DNA of 64,000 nt from Globisporangium splendens (lineage: Eukaryota; Oomycota; Peronosporomycetes; Pythiales; Pythiaceae), in NCBI GenBank assembly GCA_006386115.1, contig VFIW01000005.1, positions 982,234 to 1,046,233 of the forward strand, in the 5' to 3' direction. Under the pieces are notes generated by a model. The model was not told the DNA's origin and searched no databases. It saw only the letters and a program-made list of their open reading frames with translations. Made by a program: the position numbers and the translations under genes. Shown piece after piece: positions 1-9,032 of the stretch (the first letter of the stretch is position 1; each line of letters starts with the position of its first letter).

Positions 1-918
1 GTCGCGGCAGCGCGGCAATTTGTCGATGAGCGCGCAGCATTGTTGCGTCGCGTACGCGACCAACTAGCTGCTGCGCAAGACAAGCAAAAGCTCTACGCCG
101 ATAAATCGGGTAGAAAGAACAAACAAACGTTTTGTGTGGGTGATAAAGTGCTTTTAAGCATTAAAAACCTACCAAACGATGCAGTCACAACGCTCCCCAG
201 CGGGAGTAAGTTGTTGCCACGATTCATCGGGCCATACACTGTTGTGGAGAAGATTGGAGACTTGAATTACAAGCTCGATCTCCCAACGAGAATGGCAACG
301 CACCCCGTGTTCTACGTGGGTTTGCTGAAACGCTACCATGACGCTACTGTGGATTTTTATCCCAGTGCGGGAGCACGTCGGTCTCATCAGGGGGCTCAGA
401 CGCCGCCCATCGAGACACGAGCGCGTTGTGCCTCTCCCAAAGCGTCTTCACTCGCGGAGCGTACCTCGCGTGGAAGTGCTTCCCGCGGACATGGTACTCC
501 TCCAGCATCTGACGAGCTTCCTTCAGCTCCGTCTCAAGCGCTGTCACCCTCTGCTTCAACAGCGAGGTTTCGTCCAGATATTGCTGGCGAAGGGTACGGA
601 CGGCTTGCTGTAGCGCCCCCAAAGACGATGCGTTCGCGTGAACCATCTGAACCATCGCATCTGGTGCAACCACCGATGCTGAAGCGAAGTAGGGCGCCAC
701 CTGTCCCGCTGATTGACAAGCAGGGACAGCGCCACTACCATGTTGAGCGCCTGCTGCGTGTGCAGCGGCGTAAGGGGAACACCCACTACCTTGTGAAGTG
801 GCGTGGGTACGATGTGTCACAGAGCTCTTGGGAGCCTGCTGAGCGTCTTCGCGAAGACGTCCCGGATCTTGTTGACGCCTTTGAGGCGCAACTGAGGGAC
901 TGTCATTCGCGCGAGTAA
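1..918 (+). CDS. pol: Gypsy family B Pol polyprotein, C-terminal end with chromodomain (partial)
   Basis: The reading frame is open from base 1 and continues from outside the window; no start is present. It carries the tail of the integrase (GPYTVVEKIG...YKLDLPT region, the GPY/F-type module at about 223-294), a Ser/Pro-rich linker (about 360-700), and a C-terminal chromodomain at about 730-900 (YHVERLL, YLVKWRGY, SWEPAERL). Chromodomains of Gypsy integrases bind modified histone tails and steer insertion into particular chromatin. Unlike the two other B copies, this one has no stop in this region. The linker and chromodomain (344-918) are overlapped on the - strand by a second long ORF. Confidence 0.9.
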   Translation, partial: VAAARQFVDERAALLRRVRDQLAAAQDKQKLYADKSGRKNKQTFCVGDKVLLSIKNLPNDAVTTLPSGSKLLPRFIGPYTVVEKIGDLNYKLDLPTRMATHPVFYVGLLKRYHDATVDFYPSAGARRSHQGAQTPPIETRARCASPKASSLAERTSRGSASRGHGTPPASDELPSAPSQALSPSASTARFRPDIAGEGYGRLAVAPPKTMRSREPSEPSHLVQPPMLKRSRAPPVPLIDKQGQRHYHVERLLRVQRRKGNTHYLVKWRGYDVSQSSWEPAERLREDVPDLVDAFEAQLRDCHSRE

Positions 919-1888
919 TTTGTCGCCTGTTACCAGCGCGACCACCCGCTCGCAGAGGCGTGCCACCGCCCTGCTTGGAGCGAAACAGACGAACACGGTC
1001 AACTGCAAATTGCATGCGTTGACTGCGTTGCGCTGTCGGATCGGTAGACACTGTGCGAGTGCTACCTCCCTTAATTTTATTGATGCACGACATGAAGTCG
1101 GCATCGTACTCTTCTTCCGTCTCTCCAACAAAGAGGACGACTGGGATCGGGTGAATACGCAATTCCCCATTTTCATCCCGCAATCGCTTTTCACGCCAAT
1201 TTTTAAATTGAGCGTCATAGTCCCGCGCACAAAGTCTGGCTCTCGCGAGCAGATTCGATGCGGTCTTGCCAGCCGGCCATAGTTCTGGCGGCGGCATTTC
1301 GGGCAGTGAGTACTTGAGCTCATCGTGAACGATGGCTCGCACTCCTGCCTCTTCGTTTGTAATGAGGACTTCGTGCTTCCTCTTACGATTGTTGACAGCC
1401 TCAACGGCGTCATTTTCCTCCTTCGTCCGATACATCGAGACGTCAGCGGATGGATCTCGCTCGAGCTCGTGGAGATAAGCGGCGTGTCGCTCGCTTTGCA
1501 ACTCCTCGTACTCGACCCACTCGTCGATGGAGCCGAGCTTCACGGTGAGCGCTCCCTCGTCTTCAAGCGAGCTCCCGTCATTGTCAACGACGAGGAATTC
1601 CTCAGTCACTTCCTCCTCTTCCAAAGCACGCGCGAACAGCGGCTTCACGGAAGGGAGATCTCCGAATCGCAGCTCACTGCTTATAGCAGGAGCGCTATCA
1701 GATGTGAGAGCAGACCTGCCGTCGCTCTCCGCAGGCACGTCGACCGCATCCGCGGTGACCGTCGTTCGTCTTGCGCTCGACGCGACCTCTCTGTCTTCCT
1801 CGCGCTTGCGCAGAGTTTCGACGAGAGTGCTGACGCCTTCCCCTTTTTGTCGCGCGAGCTTCTCGCGGACAGCTTTGTTGGTGGCCAT
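344..1888 (-). CDS. antisense coiled-coil ORF of family B Gypsy element (514 aa)
   Basis: I do not recognise this protein. It lies on the strand opposite pol, between the pol end and the 3' LTR, with 575 nt overlapping pol. An in-frame ATG exists further up (1930), but the ATG at 1888 sits in ATCATGG and is shared by all copies, so I chose it. The N-terminal half is acidic and highly charged (EEEEVTEEFLVVDNDG, DEWVEYEELQSERHAAYLHE), with a basic patch NRKRKHE near residue 170; the middle is Arg/Gln-rich. A C-terminal coiled coil runs about residues 420-475 (LRQQYLDETSLLKQRVTALE). The unit 2 copy is also intact (52644-54170); the unit 1 copy has two frameshifts. Function is unknown; a nucleic-acid or chromatin role, as for antisense factors of some retroviruses, is only analogy. 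Confidence 0.72.
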   Translation of the reverse strand: MATNKAVREKLARQKGEGVSTLVETLRKREEDREVASSARRTTVTADAVDVPAESDGRSALTSDSAPAISSELRFGDLPSVKPLFARALEEEEVTEEFLVVDNDGSSLEDEGALTVKLGSIDEWVEYEELQSERHAAYLHELERDPSADVSMYRTKEENDAVEAVNNRKRKHEVLITNEEAGVRAIVHDELKYSLPEMPPPELWPAGKTASNLLARARLCARDYDAQFKNWREKRLRDENGELRIHPIPVVLFVGETEEEYDADFMSCINKIKGGSTRTVSTDPTAQRSQRMQFAVDRVRLFRSKQGGGTPLRAGGRAGNRRQITRANDSPSVAPQRRQQDPGRLREDAQQAPKSSVTHRTHATSQGSGCSPYAAAHAAGAQHGSGAVPACQSAGQVAPYFASASVVAPDAMVQMVHANASSLGALQQAVRTLRQQYLDETSLLKQRVTALETELKEARQMLEEYHVRGKHFHARYAPRVKTLWERHNALVSRWAASEPPDETDVLPHWDKNPQ

Positions 1889-2072
1889 GATACTCACGTG
1901 CGCGAGCACAGTGACTATATGTGCCAACACTCGGTGAAATTAACACACGCGTCGCCGCTGTGCTCTTTCCCGAGGAATACACGAATGTTCCCCTTTCTCG
2001 GCGCACACGCGTGAGATCCACACATTTCTCACACCGACCCTTCGAGTGTTTCGCACTTTAAGTGGGGGGTAG

Positions 2073-2606
2073 TGTAACGGGGTTACACTGTAACATGGTT
2101 ACGCACTTGTGTTGTGCCACACAACCAAACTGAACCTTGCGGTACGTAGAGTACGCGCAACAAGTTTAAGACCGAACCATGAGGTTCGTCGTACTTGCTC
2201 GAACCTTCACGGTGGAGCCGGCAGCCAGTCTGAGTGACGGCGCCTCCGATTGGATATAATTGAACATGCATTTCATCCAATCACATAAGACAACTAGCGT
2301 TAGTCTTTCATAGCCACTCATTGCCCCATGGGGAGTAATTACACTTGAGATTGCTATTGTTCATAGTTACATAAAGATAATCCAGGTTGTCCTACAGAGG
2401 GCAACCTCCAACAAATAAACAGTTCCATTTTTACCGTTAACTGAGTCTTTGGTTATCGACGGTTACTCTATAGAGACCTATAGGTAACCGATTGTTGCAC
2501 TGCAGGAAGCAGGCAACAGCGCTCGGAACAGAGTCCTTGAGAGAAGCGTTGCATACGCTTCCTCACACACGTACCGTGCTGCGTAACTCGGAAGTGTCCG
2601 GTTACA
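2073..2606 (+). repeat. LTR of family B, 3' copy, with polypurine tract at 2060-2072
   Basis: This 534 bp LTR begins TGTAACGGGG and ends GGTTACA (TG...CA). It is preceded by the purine-rich tract AAGTGGGGGGTAG (2060-2072), the expected primer for plus-strand DNA synthesis. Near-identical copies lie at 24536-25069, 32506-33024, 51926-52459 and 59898-60431. The first 31 bp hold two head-to-tail dyads of the form TGTAAC-NNN-GTTACa. The 3' edge joins family A pol sequence at 2607, marking the insertion site. Confidence 0.93.
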
Positions 2607-5200
2607 CCGTCCGTGTCTTCACTCTTGGTCTTCGGATAGTAATCCGGACGTCTTGACAGCGCATCGGCTAAGACGTTCGTCTTGCCTGGCTTGTAGTGTA
2701 CAACAAAGTTGTACTCTACAAAGAAGGAGAACCATCTCACCATTCTTTGCGACAAATGAGGAGTCTTCACTGCCGTACGCAGAGATGCGTGATCAGTGTA
2801 GACAGCAAAGCGCTCCTCGCCAAGCAGATACGCACGGAACTTGACCAAAGAATACTTCATCGCCAGAAGTTCCTTGTCATGAACTGGGCAGTTCCGCTCT
2901 GCGGGTCGGAGTTGTCGCGACTGATACGACACAACTCGCTCATGACCCTCGTCATCGTGTTGCATTAAGGCGCAACCGATGGCATAGTCGCTCGCATCAC
3001 AGACGACGTGGAACGGCTTGTCGTGGTTTGGCAGAGCCAACACAGGAGCTTCTCGAAGACTCCTCTTGACTTCTTCGAACGCCGTCTCATGGTCTTTCGA
3101 CCACTTCTACTCAACGTCTTTCTTCAAGAGCTGTGTGAGGGGTTGCACCAACGCTGCATAATTGCGCGTGTACTTGTGCAAGTAGTTGGCTAGACCCAAC
3201 CATTGTCGCAGCTGTTTGACGTTCTGAGGCACTGGCCAATCGTCAATAGCTTTGACCTTCTCCGGATCGACTCGAACACCGCTCTTGCCCACAAAACAAC
3301 CGAGAACAGGGATCTCGGGGGCGAAGAACATGCACTTCTTCAAGTTAGCGTAGAGTTTGTTCTCACGCATGACCTGGAAAACTTGACGAAGATGATCGAG
3401 ATGAACATCGACATCAGACTTCCCATTCGTGGCCTTACTATGAACGAAAATGTCGTCAAAGTAACTTGGTGCAAATGTTCGCAGAGGACGAAGAACGTTC
3501 GTGACCATTCGATTGAAGGTCGCAGGAGCATTCTTCAGTCCCTGTGGCATCACTAACCATTCCCACAGCATACCACTCGGGGTACTCACTGCGGTCAACG
3601 GAACATCGTCTTCGCGCATTCGAATCTGATAGAACCCATCTTTCAGATCGATAGCACTGAAGACGGTGCTGCCAACCATTCCATCAAGGATCATGTCCTT
3701 GCGTGGAACCGGAGTCTGGGCTGGAATTGTCGCGTCGTTCAGCTTGTTGAAAGCGTGAACAATGCGCCAACCTCCAGTTGCCTTCTTCACACAGAAAGTG
3801 GGGCTGCAATGCGGAGACTTGCTCTCCCGCACATGACCAGCCTTAGCACGTTGTGCAAAGAACTCGTCGATTGCCTCGACTTGTTCCTTTGGCAACGGCC
3901 ACTGTCTTGTGATGCAGTACTTCGTGCCAGGAAGTACATCAATCTCATGACGAATGCCTCTGTCGAATGGCAATTCGTCCGGCACCTTGTCAGGGAAAAT
4001 GTCTTCATATTCCCTGGCAAGCGCATACACGGGGTTCTTCTTGAGGGCGTCCCACGACTGCTCCTCGAACCTTTCCTTCCGTGTCTTCTCGTCCAACACA
4101 TCTGCATCCGCACTTGATGCTGTGTTGACGAAGCTTTCGTCGACCATTTCGACGATCGCACACACCTGCGCAATATCGCCTCTCGCTAGGCTGCGCTCCA
4201 GTGTCTTCTTGCTCATCGGTGGCAAGGAAATCAACTCTTCGACTGAACTTGGAGGATTTTCAATCTTCACGTGACGGATTACATCCACGTCACCTTCTTC
4301 ATTGTAGACCGCGATATTCACAAACTCGCTTGGAATGTCTTGTGCTTGGACACTCCCTTCGTCATCACTACTTGTACCTTGATCAGGGGAACTCAAAACT
4401 CTTGACGAAAAACTTCTCTTGCTGGTCTTCTTCTTGTCTTGGGAAGGGTGTTTGTTCCTCTTCCATTCACTCTTGTCAACGCCATCACGAACCTTCTCGT
4501 CGTCGATGGCAAAGGAGACAGTCTTTTTCTGGCGCCTGACTGCTCCACCTCCGTTCGTCGTCTTTAAAATGGGTACCACTTGTGAACATGGGGGGCCATC
4601 GCACACCGCAATATCACAAGGGTCATCTGGGATCTCTTCCACAGATGTGCACACCCATACCACTTCATCCGTTGTTGTGCAGCACAAGTCAACATCGCGT
4701 GACTTGCCAACGGAGATCTTCATATTCATCCAGTCAATGCTAGGTTGATAACGCTTCAACCATGGCATTCCCAGGATGATGTCAAACTTGTCATCGAGGT
4801 CGAGTAAAATGAACTCGTCTTCACCTCGGAAATCTTCACACTTGATTGCCAAGCGCACCACGCGCTTCGGCATCTTCACAGTTGACCCATTTGCCAACCG
4901 GACGATCATTGTCTTCTCTTCATTCGCATCAGGCACGAAGACACCATGCCTCACGATCACTTCATTTCGAACAAAGTTGTTCGACGCACCAGTGTCAACC
5001 AAAGCTCGTAGAGGCGTTGCAATACCGTCTACATGAACTTTGTGAACGATCAAACTTGACGTTTGACTGACACTCTTCTCCCTCGTAGTGGAAACTGCAT
5101 GTGCTTGATGCACATAGGAACCAGAGTCCTGTGTCTCCACAACGTCCACAGTCCTCTTTTCCGGGCCAGTAGGAGGCCCCGCCCCTACTGTCCATTCCCG
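2607..5200 (-). pseudogene. pol: Gypsy family A pol, truncated by B insertion and carrying a nonsense codon
   Basis: This would be read by -1 frameshifting from gag (next codon at 5200). Protease (LVDTGASNNF, about 4970-5000, canonical DTG), reverse transcriptase (YFDDIFVHS, about 3440-3470) and the start of RNase H (CDASDYAIGCAL, about 2965-3000; YTDHASLRT, about 2775-2800) are visible. A TGG codon in the RT-RNase H connection has become TAG (3107-3109). The frame stays open afterwards and is cut by LTR B at 2607, before the integrase. It cannot make a working Pol, although the gag beside it is intact. Confidence 0.9.
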
Positions 5201-5206
5201 TTTTTT
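5168..5206 (-). promoter_or_regulatory. -1 ribosomal frameshift signal, family A gag-pol
   Basis: Read on the - strand, the heptamer A AAA AAC (5206-5200) lies in the gag frame, followed by a 10 nt spacer and an 8 bp hairpin (AGTAGGGG paired with CTCCTACT, one G-U pair, 6 nt loop; 5189-5168). The gag stop TAG lies in the 5' arm of the stem. Pol is open in the -1 frame from this point. The same signal is at 16236-16274 and 43643-43681. Confidence 0.8.
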
Positions 5207-6234
5207 GGCCCAGGTGACCGCTCGAACCGGCGACCGTAAGAACGATCGTGGTTGTTCGAACGAGCACCCTGTGTCGTTTGCCGACCCGGCAAAGACACCT
5301 TGCAGTTCCGAGCAATGTGACCCGGCTTCCCGCAACGGAAACACTTCCCATCGTTGCGAGGACGCTCATTTCCAGGCGTGGAAATGTACGAGATGTCCAT
5401 GGGCTCGGGACCATCATGCACGGCATTTGATTGCCGCATTGGTCTTGACGCAAACCCATGGAACTTCGCTTGCTTCATGCTGAACTCTTCTTGCATCGCA
5501 CGTTCGATGGCTTCGTCCAGCGTCTTGGGGTACTCGCGGAACAGTTGGTTCCGAATCGGACCATCGTTCAGACCCGTCATGAACGTCACGACTTGCGTCG
5601 GAACGTCAATCGGCTCGTCAACGATACTCGACACCAAGTAGCGAGCACGTTGTGCATACGAGTGAAGGTCGAAACGGCCTTGACGAAGCTTGAGGAACTC
5701 GGCGCGCGCACGGAACTCACTCTGTGGAGGTTCAAACGCCTTCTTGAGTTCGGTCTTGAAGTGGTCGTAGCTGGGGAAGCAGTTTAGATCGACTAAACGC
5801 TTGCCATACGCCCAGCTCTTCGCACGACCCGCAAGGTTGGACATCGCGAACAACACTTGCTGCGAAGGGTCTCGCAGTTGTCTTGCAGCGATGGCTGCAT
5901 CCAACTCGACGAACCATCGTGAGAGAGGTTCGCTCTCTCCGCCGCGATACGGAGAGACGTCAAGCTTCAGTGGCACCGTCCTGAGTGAGGAAACAGGGGT
6001 TGCGACCTGCTTCCGGGAGGACATGATCTTGTGGTGCATGAAGCTGACCACCGCACTCTTCTGGTCCTCCGGAGACGCCGATCGAAGCAGACTGACCACG
6101 GCAGCCTCTCCGATGACATCTCGCATGCGCTCAAGCGCCATCCACTCATGAGAAGACAAATGAGGGAAACCCTCAATAGTCAACTCGACAGTTTCCGGTA
6201 CTGCTGGACCGAGTGGGGTTCCTGTAGCATCCAT
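5185..6234 (-). CDS. gag: Gypsy family A Gag (349 aa, intact)
   Basis: Gag forms the virus-like particle and packages element RNA. The retrotransposon gag fold is seen around residues 90-235 (FVELDAAIAARQLRD, WAYGKRLVDLN, RARAEFLKLRQGRFDLHSYA). A CCHC zinc knuckle near the C-terminus (CFRCGKPGHIARNC) would bind the RNA. The start is the ATG shortly after the primer-binding site. This is the only unbroken family A gag in the window: the copy at 15208 has a stop and the copy at 42617 has frameshifts. The ORF ends inside the frameshift hairpin. Confidence 0.92.
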   Translation of the reverse strand: MDATGTPLGPAVPETVELTIEGFPHLSSHEWMALERMRDVIGEAAVVSLLRSASPEDQKSAVVSFMHHKIMSSRKQVATPVSSLRTVPLKLDVSPYRGGESEPLSRWFVELDAAIAARQLRDPSQQVLFAMSNLAGRAKSWAYGKRLVDLNCFPSYDHFKTELKKAFEPPQSEFRARAEFLKLRQGRFDLHSYAQRARYLVSSIVDEPIDVPTQVVTFMTGLNDGPIRNQLFREYPKTLDEAIERAMQEEFSMKQAKFHGFASRPMRQSNAVHDGPEPMDISYISTPGNERPRNDGKCFRCGKPGHIARNCKVSLPGRQTTQGARSNNHDRSYGRRFERSPGPKNGNGQ

Positions 6235-6342
6235 GTTCCGAACAAGGATGCTCGCAGGGTCTTGGACAGGGATGCTCGACGTGCTTCAAAGCCGCGTCGT
6301 CAAACCTCTTCACTTCACTGGGTCGTTGGAAGGACCGCTCGA

Positions 6343-6352
6343 AGTGCTACCA
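6343..6352 (-). other. primer-binding site, family A
   Basis: TGGTAGCACT on the - strand starts 2 nt after the 5' LTR. It begins with TGG as expected for pairing with a tRNA 3' CCA end, and the same ten bases follow every A and B 5' LTR here. I cannot name the tRNA. Confidence 0.7.
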
Positions 6353-6354
6353 GG

Positions 6355-6974
6355 TGTAAGAGGGCGCTGTTAACAACAGTCCCTCAAACACGGCACACAC
6401 GCTTGTGCCAGAGGAAGCGATCTCCCGACTTGGAGGGAGGAAGAAGACTTGAGGGTTTAAAGGAAAATTTGCAACTCAATTGAAAAGGTTATGGCTCCTG
6501 TCGCTACTTACTAATGAACCCCAAGGGATCCTACACGTTTTATAACTAAAACCTAAACATACACAATAAAACCTTGGGTACACTGAGGTTGAACCTACGG
6601 GATCTTCTAGAAGCTTGAACTTCAAGTCTTGTATAAAATCCCTGCAAAGTGATTGGCTCGCGCCACTCACTCCAGGTGGCAGAGACACGTCGGTCTCGTC
6701 GCCAGTCCAGTTTCCCAAGTAGGAACCATCACTCAGTACTTGATTAGTACATGGATGTTATCACTCTGTACTGATTAGTACATGAGAACAACATTCTGCA
6801 CTGATCAGCACAGAGAACACTCGTGACGTCATCGTCACACGCGCATGTGGGGACTGTATTACCGTAACCCCTTTGCAATTTGTGTCTCCACAATGCACGG
6901 TGAAGGTGGTGTGTGCCACACTATATCTGGGGACAGATCCATCTCCATGCAATGGCAGGTTTTAGACCATTACA
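6355..6974 (-). repeat. LTR of family A, 5' copy of the left element
   Basis: About 620 bp; in + coordinates it starts TGTAAGAGGG and ends CCATTACA (TGTAATGG...CTCTTACA in element sense). It lacks about 26 bp, in the A/T-rich segment near 6565, present in the other A LTRs. It abuts the inverted-repeat arm at 6975. Confidence 0.92.
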
Positions 6975-7590
6975 TCACTGCGCCGATCTTCTCGGTGATC
7001 GCGCGAATGAGATCATCGGTCACATCGGATACTTGCTTCCTCAATATGCAGTGCGCCACGTGGTCGAGGACCCATGGTTCGAGTGATGGCTTCAGTCCGC
7101 TAGCCACGTTACCTTCGGACTCGCCCGGGACTCTGCACTCACCCAACCGCACTCTGGCCACAGCCACTCCCACAGCAAGACGCATGTGCAAACCAGAATC
7201 TCATGCATGGCATGGAGACTTTATGCACGCAGGTGTCGGATAAGGACGCGGCTGCTGCGCGCAGAACATCTCATCTGTATATTTAGTGCACCCAAAGGAT
7301 ATGCACACTGAGCTAGATGTGCATAAGAATACATTTGCAAAGGCGACTGAGGACGGAGTGGGATGCGCAGCACTGGAGCAGAGCTCGTATCCTATCACAA
7401 CTTGCAGTGCGCACCCCAGTCCATCCTCCCCGCCTCGGTCTTCCTGGTGGCGTGGAGCCCCGAACGCAACTGTTTCCTCATCCGCATTCTTGAGTGGCTA
7501 TCACTCCTGAAACTCTGCCTATACGACGGTACTGTCGCTACGTACTCGACGCATAGAGAGGGCGCCAACATCTGAGAGCAAGCTGTGCGC
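6975..7590. repeat. inverted-repeat arm, left (unit 1)
   Basis: This segment is the reverse complement of 13832-14447, about 613-616 bp at roughly 99% identity by eye. It abuts an A LTR at its outer edge, as does its partner, so the symmetry continues outward into two A elements facing apart. It contains a 73-codon ORF (6970-7191, - strand) whose stop is created by the LTR junction; I do not recognise it. Confidence 0.9.
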
Positions 7591-8962
7591 TGCATGCTTA
7601 CTTTGTACGTGGGCGTGCTGACACTTTAAAAGAGACGGCTGCGGTTGTGGGATTGTGATTTCTGATTTGACGTTGCAATTGACGTGTGTGTCTCTGTTGC
7701 GATACCGTAGAATTGAAGGGTTACACGCACGTTGAAATGGCATCATTTAGTGAACCCATATGCTTTTCTCACATTAACAGTGAAACTGATTTCTACCGTA
7801 ATTGCATGTCGAACGCACATAATTGAACCGTCAAGTGCGTTGGTGACAAGGCGCTTCAAGTAGCAAGCGCCGAATGGGGTGACGACACCTTGCAGCCGCA
7901 GCCCAGAATCCAGGGTGCGATGTCGTCAGTTGGAGAGAAGTCGTCACTGTCACACTATAAAACTGATTTGGAACTGACTTTACTCCCACTCGTTCATTCA
8001 TCGGGCTACTGCAGACAAGAATCAGCCCATGCTGTTTCTGCATGACTGTGATCACAATTTTCGCTGAGGTTGATGTGCGATGGTCGTTAAGCATGAGACT
8101 TGCAATGGCGAAGCATTGTGATGTTGTCACAATAATTGACAATGTGCTGTCAAATCCAATCGATGATAAATAAGTAACCATACATATATTTAACCGCTTG
8201 TTGGTGCAATCTTTGCTCTCGCTACAGCTTCAGAAAATCAAGCGAGAGTGTGATTTCTCTCGTTGATCGCCGGTTAAAAACTGTTGCTGGTGTGCGTGCA
8301 TGTTGGTACTGTAGGAGTCCAGGGCCACGCATCCAGGCACGTTGAAATGGTTTGAGCCCGTGGGTGTTCACAATCGCGACCCAATTCGAAAAATCAGCAT
8401 AGCGCAAGAAACCGCTGCACTTTGCAACCAGCAGCGGCGAAACTCCAGCACCATCGGGAAGAAAAAAAAGACTGCCGTCAAACACAAAACTCCATGACAT
8501 CTCAGAGTTGCTGGTAATCCATAGAGATCGATGGTGGTACAGTCCACACACTCCTCTGCCAGCTCTCGGGAAGCAGCGTCGTCGCTTTGGCAAAGTGCAG
8601 CAGAATGTGATTTTTGCCCGAAGGCATGGGATCCCATGATGGCACTACTTGACCAAATATCTATCGCATTCGGTTATTTATTCTGCTTCCATATAACGGC
8701 TCCAGCACTCCCAATGCATCATGATAAGCCCTCGTTCTTCTCCGTCCACCTGCACACTCTATTTTACTGATTGGTTCGTTTTCACGGTTTTCTTCAATTA
8801 TTGCGGGTACATATTTGTTTCCTGTCTCGTACATTATTCTTTCCGAATCCATTCCCTCCTTCTCCATCACCTCGCCGTCAGTGTCCCTCGTCAGCACACT
8901 GTGGGTACAATTGTGAAGAGAAATCACCGCCCGCGAGCTCAGGAAAGAGCTCGAGATGCGCT
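7591..8962. other. no gene recognised (upstream of lipase, unit 1)
   Basis: About 1.4 kb of unique, A/T-leaning sequence between the inverted-repeat arm and the lipase promoter. Short ORFs on both strands have no recognisable motif. A 13-base string CACGTTGAAATGG occurs twice (about 7730 and 8340). Confidence 0.5.
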
Positions 8963-8978
8963 CTTCATTCTCAATTTC
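8963..8978 (+). promoter_or_regulatory. oomycete-type transcription start core (Inr plus flanking element) of lipase
   Basis: CTTCATTCTCAATTTC matches the oomycete 16-nt core GCTCATTYYNCAWTTT at 12 of 16 positions and lies 55 nt before the chosen ATG. The motif and spacing are typical of oomycete genes and support a short 5' UTR and the start at 9033. Confidence 0.6.
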
Positions 8979-9032
8979 GATCCATCGCCTTCAAGCGCAC
9001 ATCAGCGCATAAACAAGACGAAGAGTTCCTCA

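Larger units (their letters stand above)
1..2606 (+). mobile_element. Ty3/Gypsy family B element, 3' part (left flank copy)
   Basis: This is the 3' end of a family B LTR retrotransposon whose 5' part lies before the window. It holds the end of pol, the antisense ORF, a polypurine tract and the 3' LTR. It ends directly against the RNase H region of a family A pol lying on the - strand, so B is nested in A here. The B coding strand is +, opposite to the other two B copies in the window. Confidence 0.93.
2607..6974 (-). mobile_element. Ty3/Gypsy family A element, 5' part (left flank copy)
   Basis: In reading order (high to low coordinate) this holds the 5' LTR, primer-binding site, intact gag, frameshift signal, and pol through RNase H, where family B has inserted at 2606/2607. 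The rest of the element would lie beyond the left window edge. It is the inverted counterpart of the A element that starts at 14448: the two face away from each other around the lipase core. Confidence 0.92.

Noticed and set aside
8222..8593. 123-codon - strand ORF upstream of the lipase
   Set aside because: No motif, no start core, composition unlike the real genes; treated as chance.
8721..9032. In-frame upstream extension of the lipase ORF (to 8721)
   Set aside because: The ATG at 9033 is followed by a clear signal peptide and preceded at 55 nt by a start core; the extension would bury the signal peptide and has biased, non-protein-like composition.
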